DNA of 64,000 bases. Source: Bryobacterales bacterium (GTDB lineage Bacteria; Acidobacteriota; Terriglobia; Bryobacterales; Bryobacteraceae). The translations under genes and the position numbers were made by a program. Positions 43,120 through 50,589 of this stretch are shown here, piece by piece. How positions within the stretch are numbered: the first letter of the stretch is position 1; each line of letters begins with the position of its first letter. Under the pieces are notes generated by a model. That model was not told the origin of the DNA. It was given only the letters and a program-made list of their open reading frames with translations, and did no database searches. The stretch covers positions 186,001-250,000 of the forward strand of contig JADJWL010000003.1 in the NCBI GenBank assembly GCA_016716385.1, in the 5' to 3' direction.

Positions 43120-44921
43120 TCGACGCCAGCGAGCTCAAGCGCCGCGTGTCCCTCGCGGAGATCGTCCGCGAGCGCGTCGGGCTCAAGCCGGGCGGCGCCG
43201 GGCGGCTGGTTGGCCTGTGTCCCTTCCACCAAGAGGACACGCCGAGCTTCACCGTCTTCGATGATGGCGGCTGGAAGTGCTTCGGTTGCGGGGCTGCTGG
43301 CGACGTGTTCGACTTCCTGCAGAAGGCCGAGGGTATCGACTTCGCGACCGCGCGCCGGCGGCTGGCCGAGCGCATCGGACACGTCGAGGGCAACGGCAAC
43401 GGCACGAAGCCGAAGGCCACGGCGGTGTGGCTCCGCGAGAAGCTGGCGGCCGAGGGCTGGCGTGTGGCGGCCGAGTACAGCTACGGCGACTCACTGCGGC
43501 GCGTCCGCTTCGAGCACGTCTCCGATATCGACCCGCAGAAACAGAGACCGAAGAAAACCTTCCGATGGGAACACCGGGACGGCGGCGCATGGCTGGCTGG
43601 CGACGGCGGTACGAAGCCGGGCCTGTTCGCGAACGACGCCTTCCGGGCGGGCGACGGCGATGCTCTCGGCCTGGAAGGCGAAGGGAAGGTACTCGCGGCC
43701 GGCGAGCTCGGGATACCGGCGTTCTCACATCGCGACCTGACGACGGAGGCAGCGGCCGCGCTGGCGGGCCGGGCAATCGTCCTGTGGCCTGACGCGGACG
43801 AAGCCGGATCGAAGCACGCCAGCAAAGCGGCGGGCCTGCTGGCAGGCGTGGCGCGTTCCGTGCGGCTGATCGATCCACCGGCAGACCTGCCGCACGCGGG
43901 CGACATCATCGACGCGTTGACCCTGGGATACGATGCGGCGCGGATTCGGGCGCTGATGGCGGCGGCTCGACCGTGGCAACCGGCGAGTGAGACATCGGAC
44001 CCGACAGGCGGCGACCTGCCGCGCATCGCACGTGTCGAGGATCTCCCGCGGATGCACGAGTGCGGCTCTGCGGAGATTCGCTTCACTGTCGAACCGTTCC
44101 TAGTTGGCGGCGGGATCACTTTGCTGACCGGCGATGCTGGCGGCGGCAAGTCGAGCCTTGCGACGCACTGGGCCGCGCGGGCCGCATTCGACGGCGTGCC
44201 TTGCTTGGTTTTGGATCGCGAAAACCCGCTTGCCATAGTCCGAGATCGCTTCGCGCGTCTTCGCATCGATGACGGGCCGTCCCTGACGGTGTGGGGCGGC
44301 TGGCACGTCGAGGAAGCGCCGGACCCTGGCGCCGCCGTCATTTTGGAGTGGGTCCAGCGATGCACTATCAAACCGTTGATCGTCGTGGACAGCTTCTCGG
44401 CGTTCCTGCGGGATGACGAAAACTCCGTGAAGCCTGTTCGCGAATTCTTCCACCGGCTGAGGCGGCTGGCTGATGTTGGATGCACGATCCTGCTGCTGCA
44501 CCATCCGGGCAAGAGCGGCTCCGACTATCGCGGCAGCAGCGATATCAAAGCGGCCATCGATGCCGGATACCTGTTGACGAACCTGGGAGAAGGGCGGCTC
44601 GACGTGATGCGCCTGAAGCCGTTCAAGAGTCGCGTCCTGGCGGATGACGTCGTGATGCGGTACGACGACGGCCGTTTCACTGTCGATGCGGCTGGACCCG
44701 TCCGCACCATCACCGAGAGCCTGGCGGCGCTACTGCGCGAGCATCCGGGCGTGGCAACTTCCGAGTTCGAGGAGTTGGCTTCGAGTCGTGGCATCGCACG
44801 CGACCGTGCACGGCGCTGGCTGAAGGATGCGGTAGCGGCCGGCAAGGTTCGAGTGGAGCGCGGCGAGAAGAACAGGCAGTTCCACACGTTCAAGGAAGGG
44901 GAACCCGATGGTCTGTTCTGA
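43116..44921 (+). CDS. DnaG-type primase fused to a RepA-like ATPase, element A replication initiator
   Basis: A 601-residue protein. Residues 1-90: CHC2 zinc finger (C35-PF-H38 ... C55-FG-C58). Residues about 185-260: TOPRIM domain (EGEGKVLAAGELGIPAFS, LWPDADEAG). Residues about 315-500: RecA-fold RepA/DnaB-like helicase (Walker A GDAGGGKSS, Walker B LIVVDSFSAF, then ILLLHHPGKSG with the sensor His). The C-terminal 70 residues form a winged-helix-like domain (SLAALLREHPGVATSEFEELASSRGIARDRARRWLKDAVAAGKV) that could bind the iterons just downstream. It would melt and prime the element's origin. Starts at GTG 43116. Element B uses a different primase class with the same helicase and C-terminal parts. 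Confidence 0.8.
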   Translation: MIDASELKRRVSLAEIVRERVGLKPGGAGRLVGLCPFHQEDTPSFTVFDDGGWKCFGCGAAGDVFDFLQKAEGIDFATARRRLAERIGHVEGNGNGTKPKATAVWLREKLAAEGWRVAAEYSYGDSLRRVRFEHVSDIDPQKQRPKKTFRWEHRDGGAWLAGDGGTKPGLFANDAFRAGDGDALGLEGEGKVLAAGELGIPAFSHRDLTTEAAAALAGRAIVLWPDADEAGSKHASKAAGLLAGVARSVRLIDPPADLPHAGDIIDALTLGYDAARIRALMAAARPWQPASETSDPTGGDLPRIARVEDLPRMHECGSAEIRFTVEPFLVGGGITLLTGDAGGGKSSLATHWAARAAFDGVPCLVLDRENPLAIVRDRFARLRIDDGPSLTVWGGWHVEEAPDPGAAVILEWVQRCTIKPLIVVDSFSAFLRDDENSVKPVREFFHRLRRLADVGCTILLLHHPGKSGSDYRGSSDIKAAIDAGYLLTNLGEGRLDVMRLKPFKSRVLADDVVMRYDDGRFTVDAAGPVRTITESLAALLREHPGVATSEFEELASSRGIARDRARRWLKDAVAAGKVRVERGEKNRQFHTFKEGEPDGLF

Positions 44922-44925
44922 CCCT

Positions 44926-45146
44926 GTTCGCGGGCAGTTTGCTAGTTCGCGGGTCTTAAGAGACCCGCAGACTAGCGAACTAACTCAGATCGCTAGTTCG
45001 CTGAGTTCGCGCGAAGCGTATCCGCGAACTAGCAAACAGAATGGTTGCAATGAGATAGCGGGAAGAAACGCGGTCCAGTTCGCGGACGGTTTCAGTTCGC
45101 GGACGCATACCGTTTTCGGGGGTCCAAATTGGTATTTCCAGCGAAC
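44926..45146 (+). other. Iteron array of element A, probable replication origin
   Basis: GTTCGC or its complement GCGAAC occurs nine times in 221 bases: 44926, 44945, 44975, 44996, 45005, 45024, 45078, 45095 and 45141. Several are extended to CTAGTTCGC. A perfect 8-bp hairpin (GCGGGTCT-TAAG-AGACCCGC, 44949-44968) lies among them. The array directly follows the primase-helicase gene. In SaPI-type islands, origins with initiator-specific iterons lie next to the initiator gene, so this is the best candidate for oriA. Confidence 0.75.
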
Positions 45147-45171
45147 TCGAAATAAGGGCTTCCGGGGGCCG

Positions 45172-45330
45172 CAATCGACCCGACCCAACCGGCGCCACCA
45201 TCGCCACGGCGACGCGCCGGCACCTGGCAGACGGCGCGGACTCGGACGGCGGATCGATGGCCGGATCGCGCAGCGGATCGCGTCGAGGAGTTCGAGCTTC
45301 GGCACTGGCGGCGGACATCCGCATCGGCGG
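45172..45330 (+). other. Conserved non-coding block between origin and small terminase, element A
   Basis: About 160 bases starting at ATCGACCCGACCCAACC are closely similar to 57052-57210 of element B (complement), including long identical stretches around 45220-45265. Reading frames are not preserved between the two. An open frame (about 45155-45556) with coding-like residues runs through but lacks any start codon. Its place before the small terminase fits a cos or pac recognition site. The bases to 45583 hold nothing else I can identify except a short second conserved patch around 45480-45530. Confidence 0.5.
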
Positions 45331-45583
45331 AGATCCGCGCCGAAGCGCGCAAGCGGCAGGCTACCAGCGCAGCCGGAGTGTACGGCGGAAAACCGCTTAA
45401 GGAAACATTTCCTGAAGCGGTTCAGGCGCAGGCGCGAGACGCGGCGGCGGCGCTGGTGGCGACGGAGGGGAGGGGGTACCTGCTATCCCTGCCGCGATTG
45501 CGTCCCGCCAAGCTTCGCCTAACACGTGTGATTCCGGAATTCCGTCCAAGGTAGGACGAAAAGCAAAAAGTTGAAGGAGCGAC

Positions 45584-45916
45584 ATGCCACGAACGAAGAA
45601 AAAACCCGAGATCGAGATTCCACCGGCGCCGGAGCATCTGAGCGTCCGTGGTCGGTTGCTGTGGGGCGCGCTGGCGCCGACCGCCGCGCGATCTGTGGAG
45701 CGGCAGACCCTGCTACAGGCGGCGTTGGAAGCGCTCGACCGCGCGGATGCGGCGCGCGAGCAAGTAGAGCGCGAGGGGCCGACGTTCGTCACGGCGACGA
45801 CTGGCGCGGTCCATGTGCATCCGATGCTGAAAGTCGAGAAGGAAGCGCGCATGCAGTTTGTCCGCATTTGGGACCTTCTCAACCTGAGATCGAACGACGA
45901 AAGGAGCGCACAATGA
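45584..45916 (+). CDS. P27-type terminase small subunit, element A
   Basis: A 110-residue protein (MPRTKKKPEIEIPPAPEHLSVRGRLLWGALAP..., AALEALDRADAAREQVEREGPTFVTATTGAVHVHPMLKVEKEARMQFVRIWDLLNL). The 'helices, then P-x-x-x-V/I-E-K/R-x-A' pattern is that of the P27-family small terminase, which recognises DNA to be packaged. AAGGAG precedes the ATG. A satellite-coded small terminase that redirects a helper's large terminase is well known in PICI-type elements. Its stop overlaps the next ATG. Homologue in B: 56491-56838. Confidence 0.72.
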   Translation: MPRTKKKPEIEIPPAPEHLSVRGRLLWGALAPTAARSVERQTLLQAALEALDRADAAREQVEREGPTFVTATTGAVHVHPMLKVEKEARMQFVRIWDLLNLRSNDERSAQ

Positions 45917-46353
45917 CGACGAAAACGACGATGACACCAACCGAATTCGACCTCCAAGGCGTCGAAGAATTGCACCTTGCCAGCGCACACGCGGTCCTGA
46001 CGGGCCTTGGCTTGCGCTTGGATGCCGAGGGGCATCACGCGAGCGCGCAAGCGTTGTACGGCGCGCGTCAGATCCTCGCGGACGAACTGATCCGCCGCGC
46101 GATGGACGGCGGGCGATACTCACACTGGGCGACGCTGCCCCTGGACCGCCTCGACGATGCGGAGCTTCGCATGTTGTCCCGAGCGCTACATCGGACCTCG
46201 GTGGGAGTGTCGGCGGCCGGCCATCCTGCGGCGCCGTTTTTCTTGTGCCTCTACTCCGCTGTGTCTGCCGAGCGGACCCGTCGAGACGAGATCGCGCTGC
46301 GCGAAGTGGCCGAATTGCGGGATCTCATGGACAAAAGCGGCCCGATTCAGTGA
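45913..46353 (+). CDS. Conserved satellite protein of unknown function, element A
   Basis: A 146-residue mostly helical protein (LHLASAHAVLTGLGLRLDAEG, LYGARQILADELIRRAM, LDDAELRMLSRALHRTS, HPAAPFFLCLYSAVSAERTRRDEIALREVAELRDLM). Element B has a clear homologue (55771-56223) sharing length, the order of helices, HPAA, ERxxR and the end VQ/IQ. No family is recognised. Position between small terminase and capsid gene suggests a packaging or capsid-size role. Start overlaps the terminase stop (ATGA). Confidence 0.65.
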   Translation: MTTKTTMTPTEFDLQGVEELHLASAHAVLTGLGLRLDAEGHHASAQALYGARQILADELIRRAMDGGRYSHWATLPLDRLDDAELRMLSRALHRTSVGVSAAGHPAAPFFLCLYSAVSAERTRRDEIALREVAELRDLMDKSGPIQ

Positions 46354-46473
46354 TCTTGCGAGATTCATACTCGATTGTCTGGTTTTCGGAGTAGAATAGG
46401 GTATGCGGCGCTGACGCGCGGCAACGGCGATGGGGGCGCGCCGTCACATCACATTTTTGTGGGGGAACGACAA
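46349..46473 (+). other. Conserved non-coding block before the capsid gene, element A
   Basis: From the stop codon of the orphan gene to the capsid ATG, about 125 bases align with the matching part of B (55651-55776, complement) at roughly 80 percent by eye. Best conserved are GAGATTCATACTCGATTGTC, TAGAATA (a possible -10) and GCGGCAACGGCGATGGGGG. Such conservation outside genes suggests a capsid promoter or a packaging or RNA signal. The ribosome site GGGGGAAC ends the block. Confidence 0.55.
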
Positions 46474-47748
46474 ATGCTAAAGAAGAAAGCACTGGTGCAA
46501 CGGCGCGCCGAACTGCTGGCAGCGGAGCGCGGCCAGCTTGAGCAGCTTCAATCCGCCGAGCTTGGCTTGGAAGGCGATGCGGAGGAGGTGTACACCTCGC
46601 GTCGCGCCGAAATCGAAAAACTCGACGCGGAAATCGCGGGACTGGAGCGCGTCGAGGCCGAGATCCGCCAGCGGGCCAGCAATGGCCGGGCCAGCGCGGG
46701 CGCGATGAACCCCTGGTCGAGTCTCGGAGAGCAGTTGTCTGCTGTCGTCCGGGCCGGCACACCGGGCGGTCAAGTTGACCCGCGGCTACACACGCAGCTT
46801 CTCGCCGCCGGAGCGAATTCCGGGATTCCGGGAGAAGGCGGCTTCCTGGTGGCGCCGGAATTTGCGCGCGACATTTGGACGGTCGCGGCCGAAGAAAGCG
46901 TCCTGGCATCGCGTTGCCGCACCTGGCCATTGTCGCCGGGCGCGAATGGCTTGGAGTTGCCGCTAATCGATTCCACCTCGCGGCAAACCGGATCGCGGCT
47001 GGGCGGCGTGCGCGTCTATCGCGTTGGCGAAGGTTCCGAAATCACGGCGAGCAAGCCGAGCTTTGACAAACTTCAACTGAAGCTTGAAAAACTCGCGGCG
47101 CTGGCTTACGCAACCTCCGAATTGCTGGAGGATTCGGCAGCGATGGGCGAATTCCTGCGGCGGGCCTTCGGCGAGGAGCTCGCGTTCGTCCTGGATGAAG
47201 AAATCCTCTCGGGCAATGGCGTTGCGCGTTGTTTGGGCGTCTTGAGCAGCAATGCTCTCGTTACCGTTCCGAAGGAAGCCGGGCAAGCGGCGGGAACCGT
47301 CGTTTATGAGAACGTCGTCAAAATGTGGAGCCGTTGTTGGGGCCGTTCTCGACGTAACGCGGTGTGGTTCGTGTCGCAGTCGGTCGAATCGCAGCTTTTC
47401 ACCATGGCTCTCACGGTCGGCACCGGCGGCGCGCCTGTTTTCCTGCCGGGCGGCGGGGCCAGCGAACAACCGTTTGCAACGCTTTTCGGCCGACCCGTTG
47501 TGCCGATCGAGCAATGCTCGAACCTGGGCACCGTCGGCGATATCATTCTGGCCGACATGAGCCAGTATCTGCTGTTGAGAAAAGAGCCGGAAATCGCGCA
47601 GTCGATGCACGTTCGCTTCATCTACGACGAGCAGGCGTTTCGGCTGGTGATGCGCGCAATTGGCGCGCCGCTGTGGAAAAGCAGCATCACACCGGCGAAT
47701 GGCGGCGACAGCTTGAGCCCGTTCATCGCCTTGGCGACGCGAGCCTGA
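46474..47748 (+). CDS. HK97-type major capsid protein with scaffold domain, element A
   Basis: A 424-residue HK97-fold capsid protein. Residues 1-75 are a charged coiled coil (MLKKKALVQRRAELLAAERGQLEQLQ...), the scaffold (delta) domain normally removed by a phage protease. The rest holds the typical GEGGFLVAPEFARDIW, LGGVRVYRVGEGS, ATSELLEDS, WSRCWGRSRRNAVW, FGRPVVPIEQCSNLGTVGDIILADMSQYLL and HVRFIYDEQAFRLVMRAIGAPLW. Element B has a full-length homologue (about 60 percent identical by eye). No capsid protease or portal is coded here, so the helper must supply them. ATG at 46474, after GGGGGAAC; the frame extends 99 bases upstream into the conserved block. Confidence 0.88.
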   Translation: MLKKKALVQRRAELLAAERGQLEQLQSAELGLEGDAEEVYTSRRAEIEKLDAEIAGLERVEAEIRQRASNGRASAGAMNPWSSLGEQLSAVVRAGTPGGQVDPRLHTQLLAAGANSGIPGEGGFLVAPEFARDIWTVAAEESVLASRCRTWPLSPGANGLELPLIDSTSRQTGSRLGGVRVYRVGEGSEITASKPSFDKLQLKLEKLAALAYATSELLEDSAAMGEFLRRAFGEELAFVLDEEILSGNGVARCLGVLSSNALVTVPKEAGQAAGTVVYENVVKMWSRCWGRSRRNAVWFVSQSVESQLFTMALTVGTGGAPVFLPGGGASEQPFATLFGRPVVPIEQCSNLGTVGDIILADMSQYLLLRKEPEIAQSMHVRFIYDEQAFRLVMRAIGAPLWKSSITPANGGDSLSPFIALATRA

Positions 47749-47758
47749 TATCGACCTC

Positions 47759-47837
47759 CCCGCGGGATACCCCACTCCCGCGGGAGCCCGCCGCGCAACG
47801 GGCACGGGCGCGGATCGCACGCCGCGCGGTCCGCGCC
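47759..47837 (+). other. Conserved three-hairpin block after the capsid gene, element A
   Basis: H1: CCCGCGGG (47759-47766 and 47777-47784) around ATACCCCACT. H2: GCCCG/CGGGC (47786-47803). H3: 12-bp stem GGCGCGGATCGC/GCGGTCCGCGCC (47807-47837) with one T-G pair. Element B has all three (54280-54365, complement) with the same loops; H1 there is two base pairs longer in both arms. Paired changes in stems and constant loops indicate a selected RNA or DNA structure. Up to 47956 a further conserved patch (CCCTGGCGGGGCGG...CGATCTTT) leads to the next gene. Confidence 0.65.
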
Positions 47838-47956
47838 ACACATGGGTTTGGGATGCCGGTTGAGGGCGCTGCACTCCGCGTAGCGCCGCATCGTTGATGA
47901 CGGCTTCCCCTGGCGGGGCGGCTGGCCACGGCTGGCCGTCCCGATCTTTACGAGTT

Positions 47957-48172
47957 ATGGCACGATCACTTCGCCGCCAAGCCGATGTTGACCGCGAGCA
48001 GATAGGGATTGCCCGCGAGTTCGTCGCCAACCCCGAGAAGTACGCCGGCGCTCAACTGATCTGGGCGCGGCTGTTCCTGGCGAGGATCGAGGCCGAGTCC
48101 GCGGAGCGGATCGAGCACGACGCCACCGGCCAAGGTCTGTTGTTCGGCAGCATCGGAGCGTACCCCGATTGA
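47957..48172 (+). CDS. Conserved small satellite protein, element A
   Basis: A 71-residue protein (MARSLRRQADVDREQIGIAREFVANPEKYAGAQLIWARLFLARIEAESAERI...). Element B codes a homologue of 64 residues (53936-54130) sharing MAR-L, the DPEK/NPEK turn and WARLF-x-R-x-EAE-AER. The pattern of small helices and charge could fit a DNA-binding or capsid-related protein. It follows the hairpin block in both elements and precedes the cargo. No known family is recognised. Confidence 0.6.
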   Translation: MARSLRRQADVDREQIGIAREFVANPEKYAGAQLIWARLFLARIEAESAERIEHDATGQGLLFGSIGAYPD

Positions 48173-48453
48173 CCCCCACCTTCCCGCGCCGACCCGCCTT
48201 CGATACCATCCAGCGTCGCGAGGGATGCTGGCGCCGCCCACCTGCCTGCTACATCAGCCGCACGCCGCGGCGCTGCTGGCGCTGCCACCTGCTGACCGAC
48301 CGCCCGCACCTGTCGCCTGGCGGCGGATTGTTCGCCTGTCCTGCCTGCTGCGCGTACTGCGCTGTGGTCGGCGTCACAGTGGCGGACCCTGGGCGCGGGC
48401 ATGTGGTCGAGCGCGAGCGCAAGCATCCGCCGCGCGCCAAGCCGATCTGGTGA
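48169..48453 (+). CDS. Cys-rich small protein, probable zinc ribbon
   Basis: A 94-residue frame beginning with TTG at 48169, overlapping the previous stop (TTGA). It contains CWRCHLL and CPACCAYC, a spacing that fits a zinc ribbon, and ends PRAKPIW. No homologue exists in element B. The composition is Arg/Pro-rich, which is common in false frames at this GC, so the gene is uncertain; the paired CxxC motifs and the coupled start support it. Confidence 0.35.
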   Translation: MTPTFPRRPAFDTIQRREGCWRRPPACYISRTPRRCWRCHLLTDRPHLSPGGGLFACPACCAYCAVVGVTVADPGRGHVVERERKHPPRAKPIW

Positions 48454-48483
48454 GGGATATAATCCAAGCAGGAGGCGAGGCGG

Positions 48484-48918
48484 ATGGCGAGCGTTCATGA
48501 TGTAGCGGCCTACGTTCTGGAGAAGGCCGGGCCGATGACGGCCATGAAGCTCCAGAAGCTTGTCTACTACAGTCAGGCTTGGTCCCTCGTGTGGGATTCG
48601 CGGCCACTGTTCCCCGAGCGAATCGAGGCCTGGGCGAATGGGCCCGTTGTCCGCGAGTTGTATAACAAGCACCGAGGACAATTCGAGGTATCGGCTTGGC
48701 CGGACGGCGATTCGTCGCGGCTGGATGCGACCGCGAGAGAGACGATTGACGCCGTACTGGGGTTCTACGGTCCAAAGTCTCCGCAGTGGTTGAGTGACCT
48801 GACGCACCTGGAGGACCCCTGGCGACAGGCACGACGCGGGACCCCTGATGGAGAAGCTTCCTGCGCGGAGATCACACCCGCCATGCTGGCCGAGTACTAC
48901 GAAGGTCTCCAGGCGTAG
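48484..48918 (+). CDS. Panacea-domain (SocA/GepA-like) protein, putative antitoxin
   Basis: A 144-residue protein with the full Panacea (DUF4065) pattern: VAAYVLEKAGPMTAMKLQKLVYYSQAWSLVWDSRPLFPERIEAWANGPVV, LYNKHRG, IDAVLGFYG, WLSDLTHLEDPWRQAR. Panacea proteins are antitoxins that neutralise many unrelated toxins (PanAT systems), or proteolysis adaptors (SocA). The next gene, six bases away, is the expected partner. In a phage satellite such a pair would serve as addiction module or anti-phage defence. It lies in the cargo site between the conserved small protein and the integrase. Confidence 0.85.
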   Translation: MASVHDVAAYVLEKAGPMTAMKLQKLVYYSQAWSLVWDSRPLFPERIEAWANGPVVRELYNKHRGQFEVSAWPDGDSSRLDATARETIDAVLGFYGPKSPQWLSDLTHLEDPWRQARRGTPDGEASCAEITPAMLAEYYEGLQA

Positions 48919-48924
48919 TTCATC

Positions 48925-49365
48925 GTGGGTAACAAGAAGAGGCCAAACGCAAGGTTTGACCCGCCAGAATCGAAACAACCTCGAACGGGCGGTAACCCGC
49001 AGTCCTACTGGAGCGCGAACCCTTCATGGCGAATCCGCAAGTTGGTTTGGAAGGATCGCTTCGGATGGCACAAGGTGCAACCGGAGCAACTGGAATCGAT
49101 CCGCAGCAAGTTGGGTGATTTCGAAGAGCGGACATGGGGCGAGATACTCAACGCGCGAAATAATCCAAACCACCCAATCCCGTTCCACAAGCTATGTGAC
49201 GATGCGCGCCGACGGTTCCGCGACGAGAACGCTCCTGAGGCGGTTGTTTCGCTTCGCTTGAGCGGTCGTGAACGCATCTGGGGCGTGATGGAGAATGGCG
49301 TCCTGTCCCTGCTGTGGTGGGACCCGGAGCACGAAGTCTGCCCGACCTTGAAGAAGCACACCTGA
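48925..49365 (+). CDS. Putative toxin partner of the Panacea protein
   Basis: A 146-residue basic protein starting at GTG 48925. Its C-terminus (RLSGRERIWGVMENGVLSLLWWDPEHEVCPTLKKHT) belongs to a widely seen family of proteins of unknown function whose typical ending is LLWWDPxHxVYP. The first half (MGNKKRPNARFDPPESKQPRT...) is disordered and Lys/Arg-rich. It directly follows the Panacea gene, the usual place of a PanT toxin. The toxin assignment is inferred from this pairing. The ribosome site is weak, and translation may depend on the upstream gene. Confidence 0.5.
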   Translation: MGNKKRPNARFDPPESKQPRTGGNPQSYWSANPSWRIRKLVWKDRFGWHKVQPEQLESIRSKLGDFEERTWGEILNARNNPNHPIPFHKLCDDARRRFRDENAPEAVVSLRLSGRERIWGVMENGVLSLLWWDPEHEVCPTLKKHT

Positions 49366-49421
49366 CGGGCTGACACGCTACGATAGGGGCAACCGGGCAT
49401 CACCCGGCAGAAGGGGGCAAC

Positions 49422-50577
49422 ATGGCGGTCTATCAACCCACGTACAAAGACCCGAAGAGCGGCGAGCGGGTCAAGTCTGCAACATGGTGGTTCGAGTTCA
49501 CGCTCGCCGGGAAGCGGATCCGGAAGAGCGCGAACACGACGCGGAAAACCATCGCACAGAACGCGGAGAAGCAGGAACGGCTTCAACTCGAGAAGCGGCT
49601 CGCCGGGATGCCGGACGAGAAGCCGAGAGACCGCATCCGCACCGTGTCCGAAATCCTGAAGCAGTACAAGAGCACCTACCCAGTGAACCACCGGAAGAAA
49701 GCGGTCCTGGTAGTCGAGGAGCGCTCGAAGCACCTGGAACGCATCCTTGGGGCCGATCTCATGCCGGACATCACCGAAGACCGCGTTCTGGAGTACATGC
49801 GGCAACGGCAGACAGAGGGCGCCAGCGGGCGCACGATCAACATGGAGCTTTGGCATCCTGGCGCGCTCCATGAAGGGCGTCTGGGGCGTCCTGTGGCCGG
49901 GCGTCAAGCGGCTCAGCGAGCGCACCGATGCCGGCATCGCACTCACACCCGATCAAGAGCGCGCCATCATGGATGCGGCGGCGCGCAACCGCTCGAAGCT
50001 GATCTATCCCTACCTGATGACGCTGGCTTGGACGGGCATCCGGGCCGACGAAGCGCGCATGCTCAAGTGGGAGCAAGTCGACTTCGAAACGGGCCACATC
50101 ACCGTGGGGCGGTCCAAGACCGCGGCGGGCGCCGGCCGATCCATTCCGATTGCCGGGCCATTGCGGATGGCTCTTGAGCGCCATGCCGGATGGGTGGCCG
50201 GGATCCTCGGGCCGATCAAGCAGGACTGGTACGTCTTCCCGATGTCGAACCGGGGGCGTCCCGTAGATCCCCTGCAACCGGCCCTGAGTCTGAAGACGGC
50301 ATGGGGAACCGTGCGGGAGACAGCCAAGGTGACCTGTCGCCTGCACGACCTACGGCATGGGTTCGCTACGAAACTGGGAGAGGCTGGTATCCCCGAAGCG
50401 GTCATGCTTGATATGATGGGACACGTGAGTCCGAGCATGCTGAGACGCTACAGCCATATCAGGGTGGAAGCCCGGAAGGAAGCGATTGCGGCTCTTGAGG
50501 CTCGTCATGTTGGGGTCCCCAAAGAATCCCCCAAAGTGAGCAAAGCGGGGCTTCGGAAGCCTTCCGTAACTTGCTGA
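49422..50577 (+). pseudogene. int: Tyrosine integrase of element A, frameshifted
   Basis: The N-terminal part (49422 to about 49850: arm-binding and SAM-like core domain, ending GRTINMEL) and the catalytic part (about 49852-50577: ARSMKGVWGVLWPG, TGIRADEARMLKW, KTAAGAGRSIPI, LHDLRHGFAT, GHVSPSMLRRYSH with the Tyr nucleophile) are in different frames. Compared with B's integrase (TINMEVEVLARAL) one extra T in the GCTTTGG run near 49848-49852 explains it. All catalytic residues survive. It could be true decay, a slippery frameshift or an assembly error. AGAAGGGGGCAAC precedes the ATG. The end of the gene contains the right 30-bp repeat. Confidence 0.8.
50512..50541 (+). repeat. 30-bp direct repeat, right copy
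   Basis: It matches 41756-41785 at 29 of 30 bases and lies inside the last codons of the integrase gene, 48 bases before the tRNA. The B integrase end has a comparable pair of TCCCC-nn-AAA units (complement of 50727-50750). This fits arm-type binding sites. Confidence 0.55.
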
Positions 50578-50589
50578 TTCTAAAGGTTT

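Noticed and set aside
44926..45146. Repeat array considered as CRISPR
   Set aside because: The repeats are 6-9 bases, irregularly spaced and in both orientations. CRISPR repeats are longer and regular, and no cas gene is present. The same applies to 57322-57505.
45155..45556. Open frame with plausible amino-acid composition before the small terminase
   Set aside because: It has no ATG, GTG or TTG start in a usable place, and element B does not keep the same frame. I treat the interval as a conserved non-coding block.
47622..47891. Minus-strand frame opposite the capsid gene end, similar in both islands at protein level
   Set aside because: The similarity appears in several frames on both strands, as expected from conserved DNA structure. 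Stem covariation explains the region better than an antisense gene.
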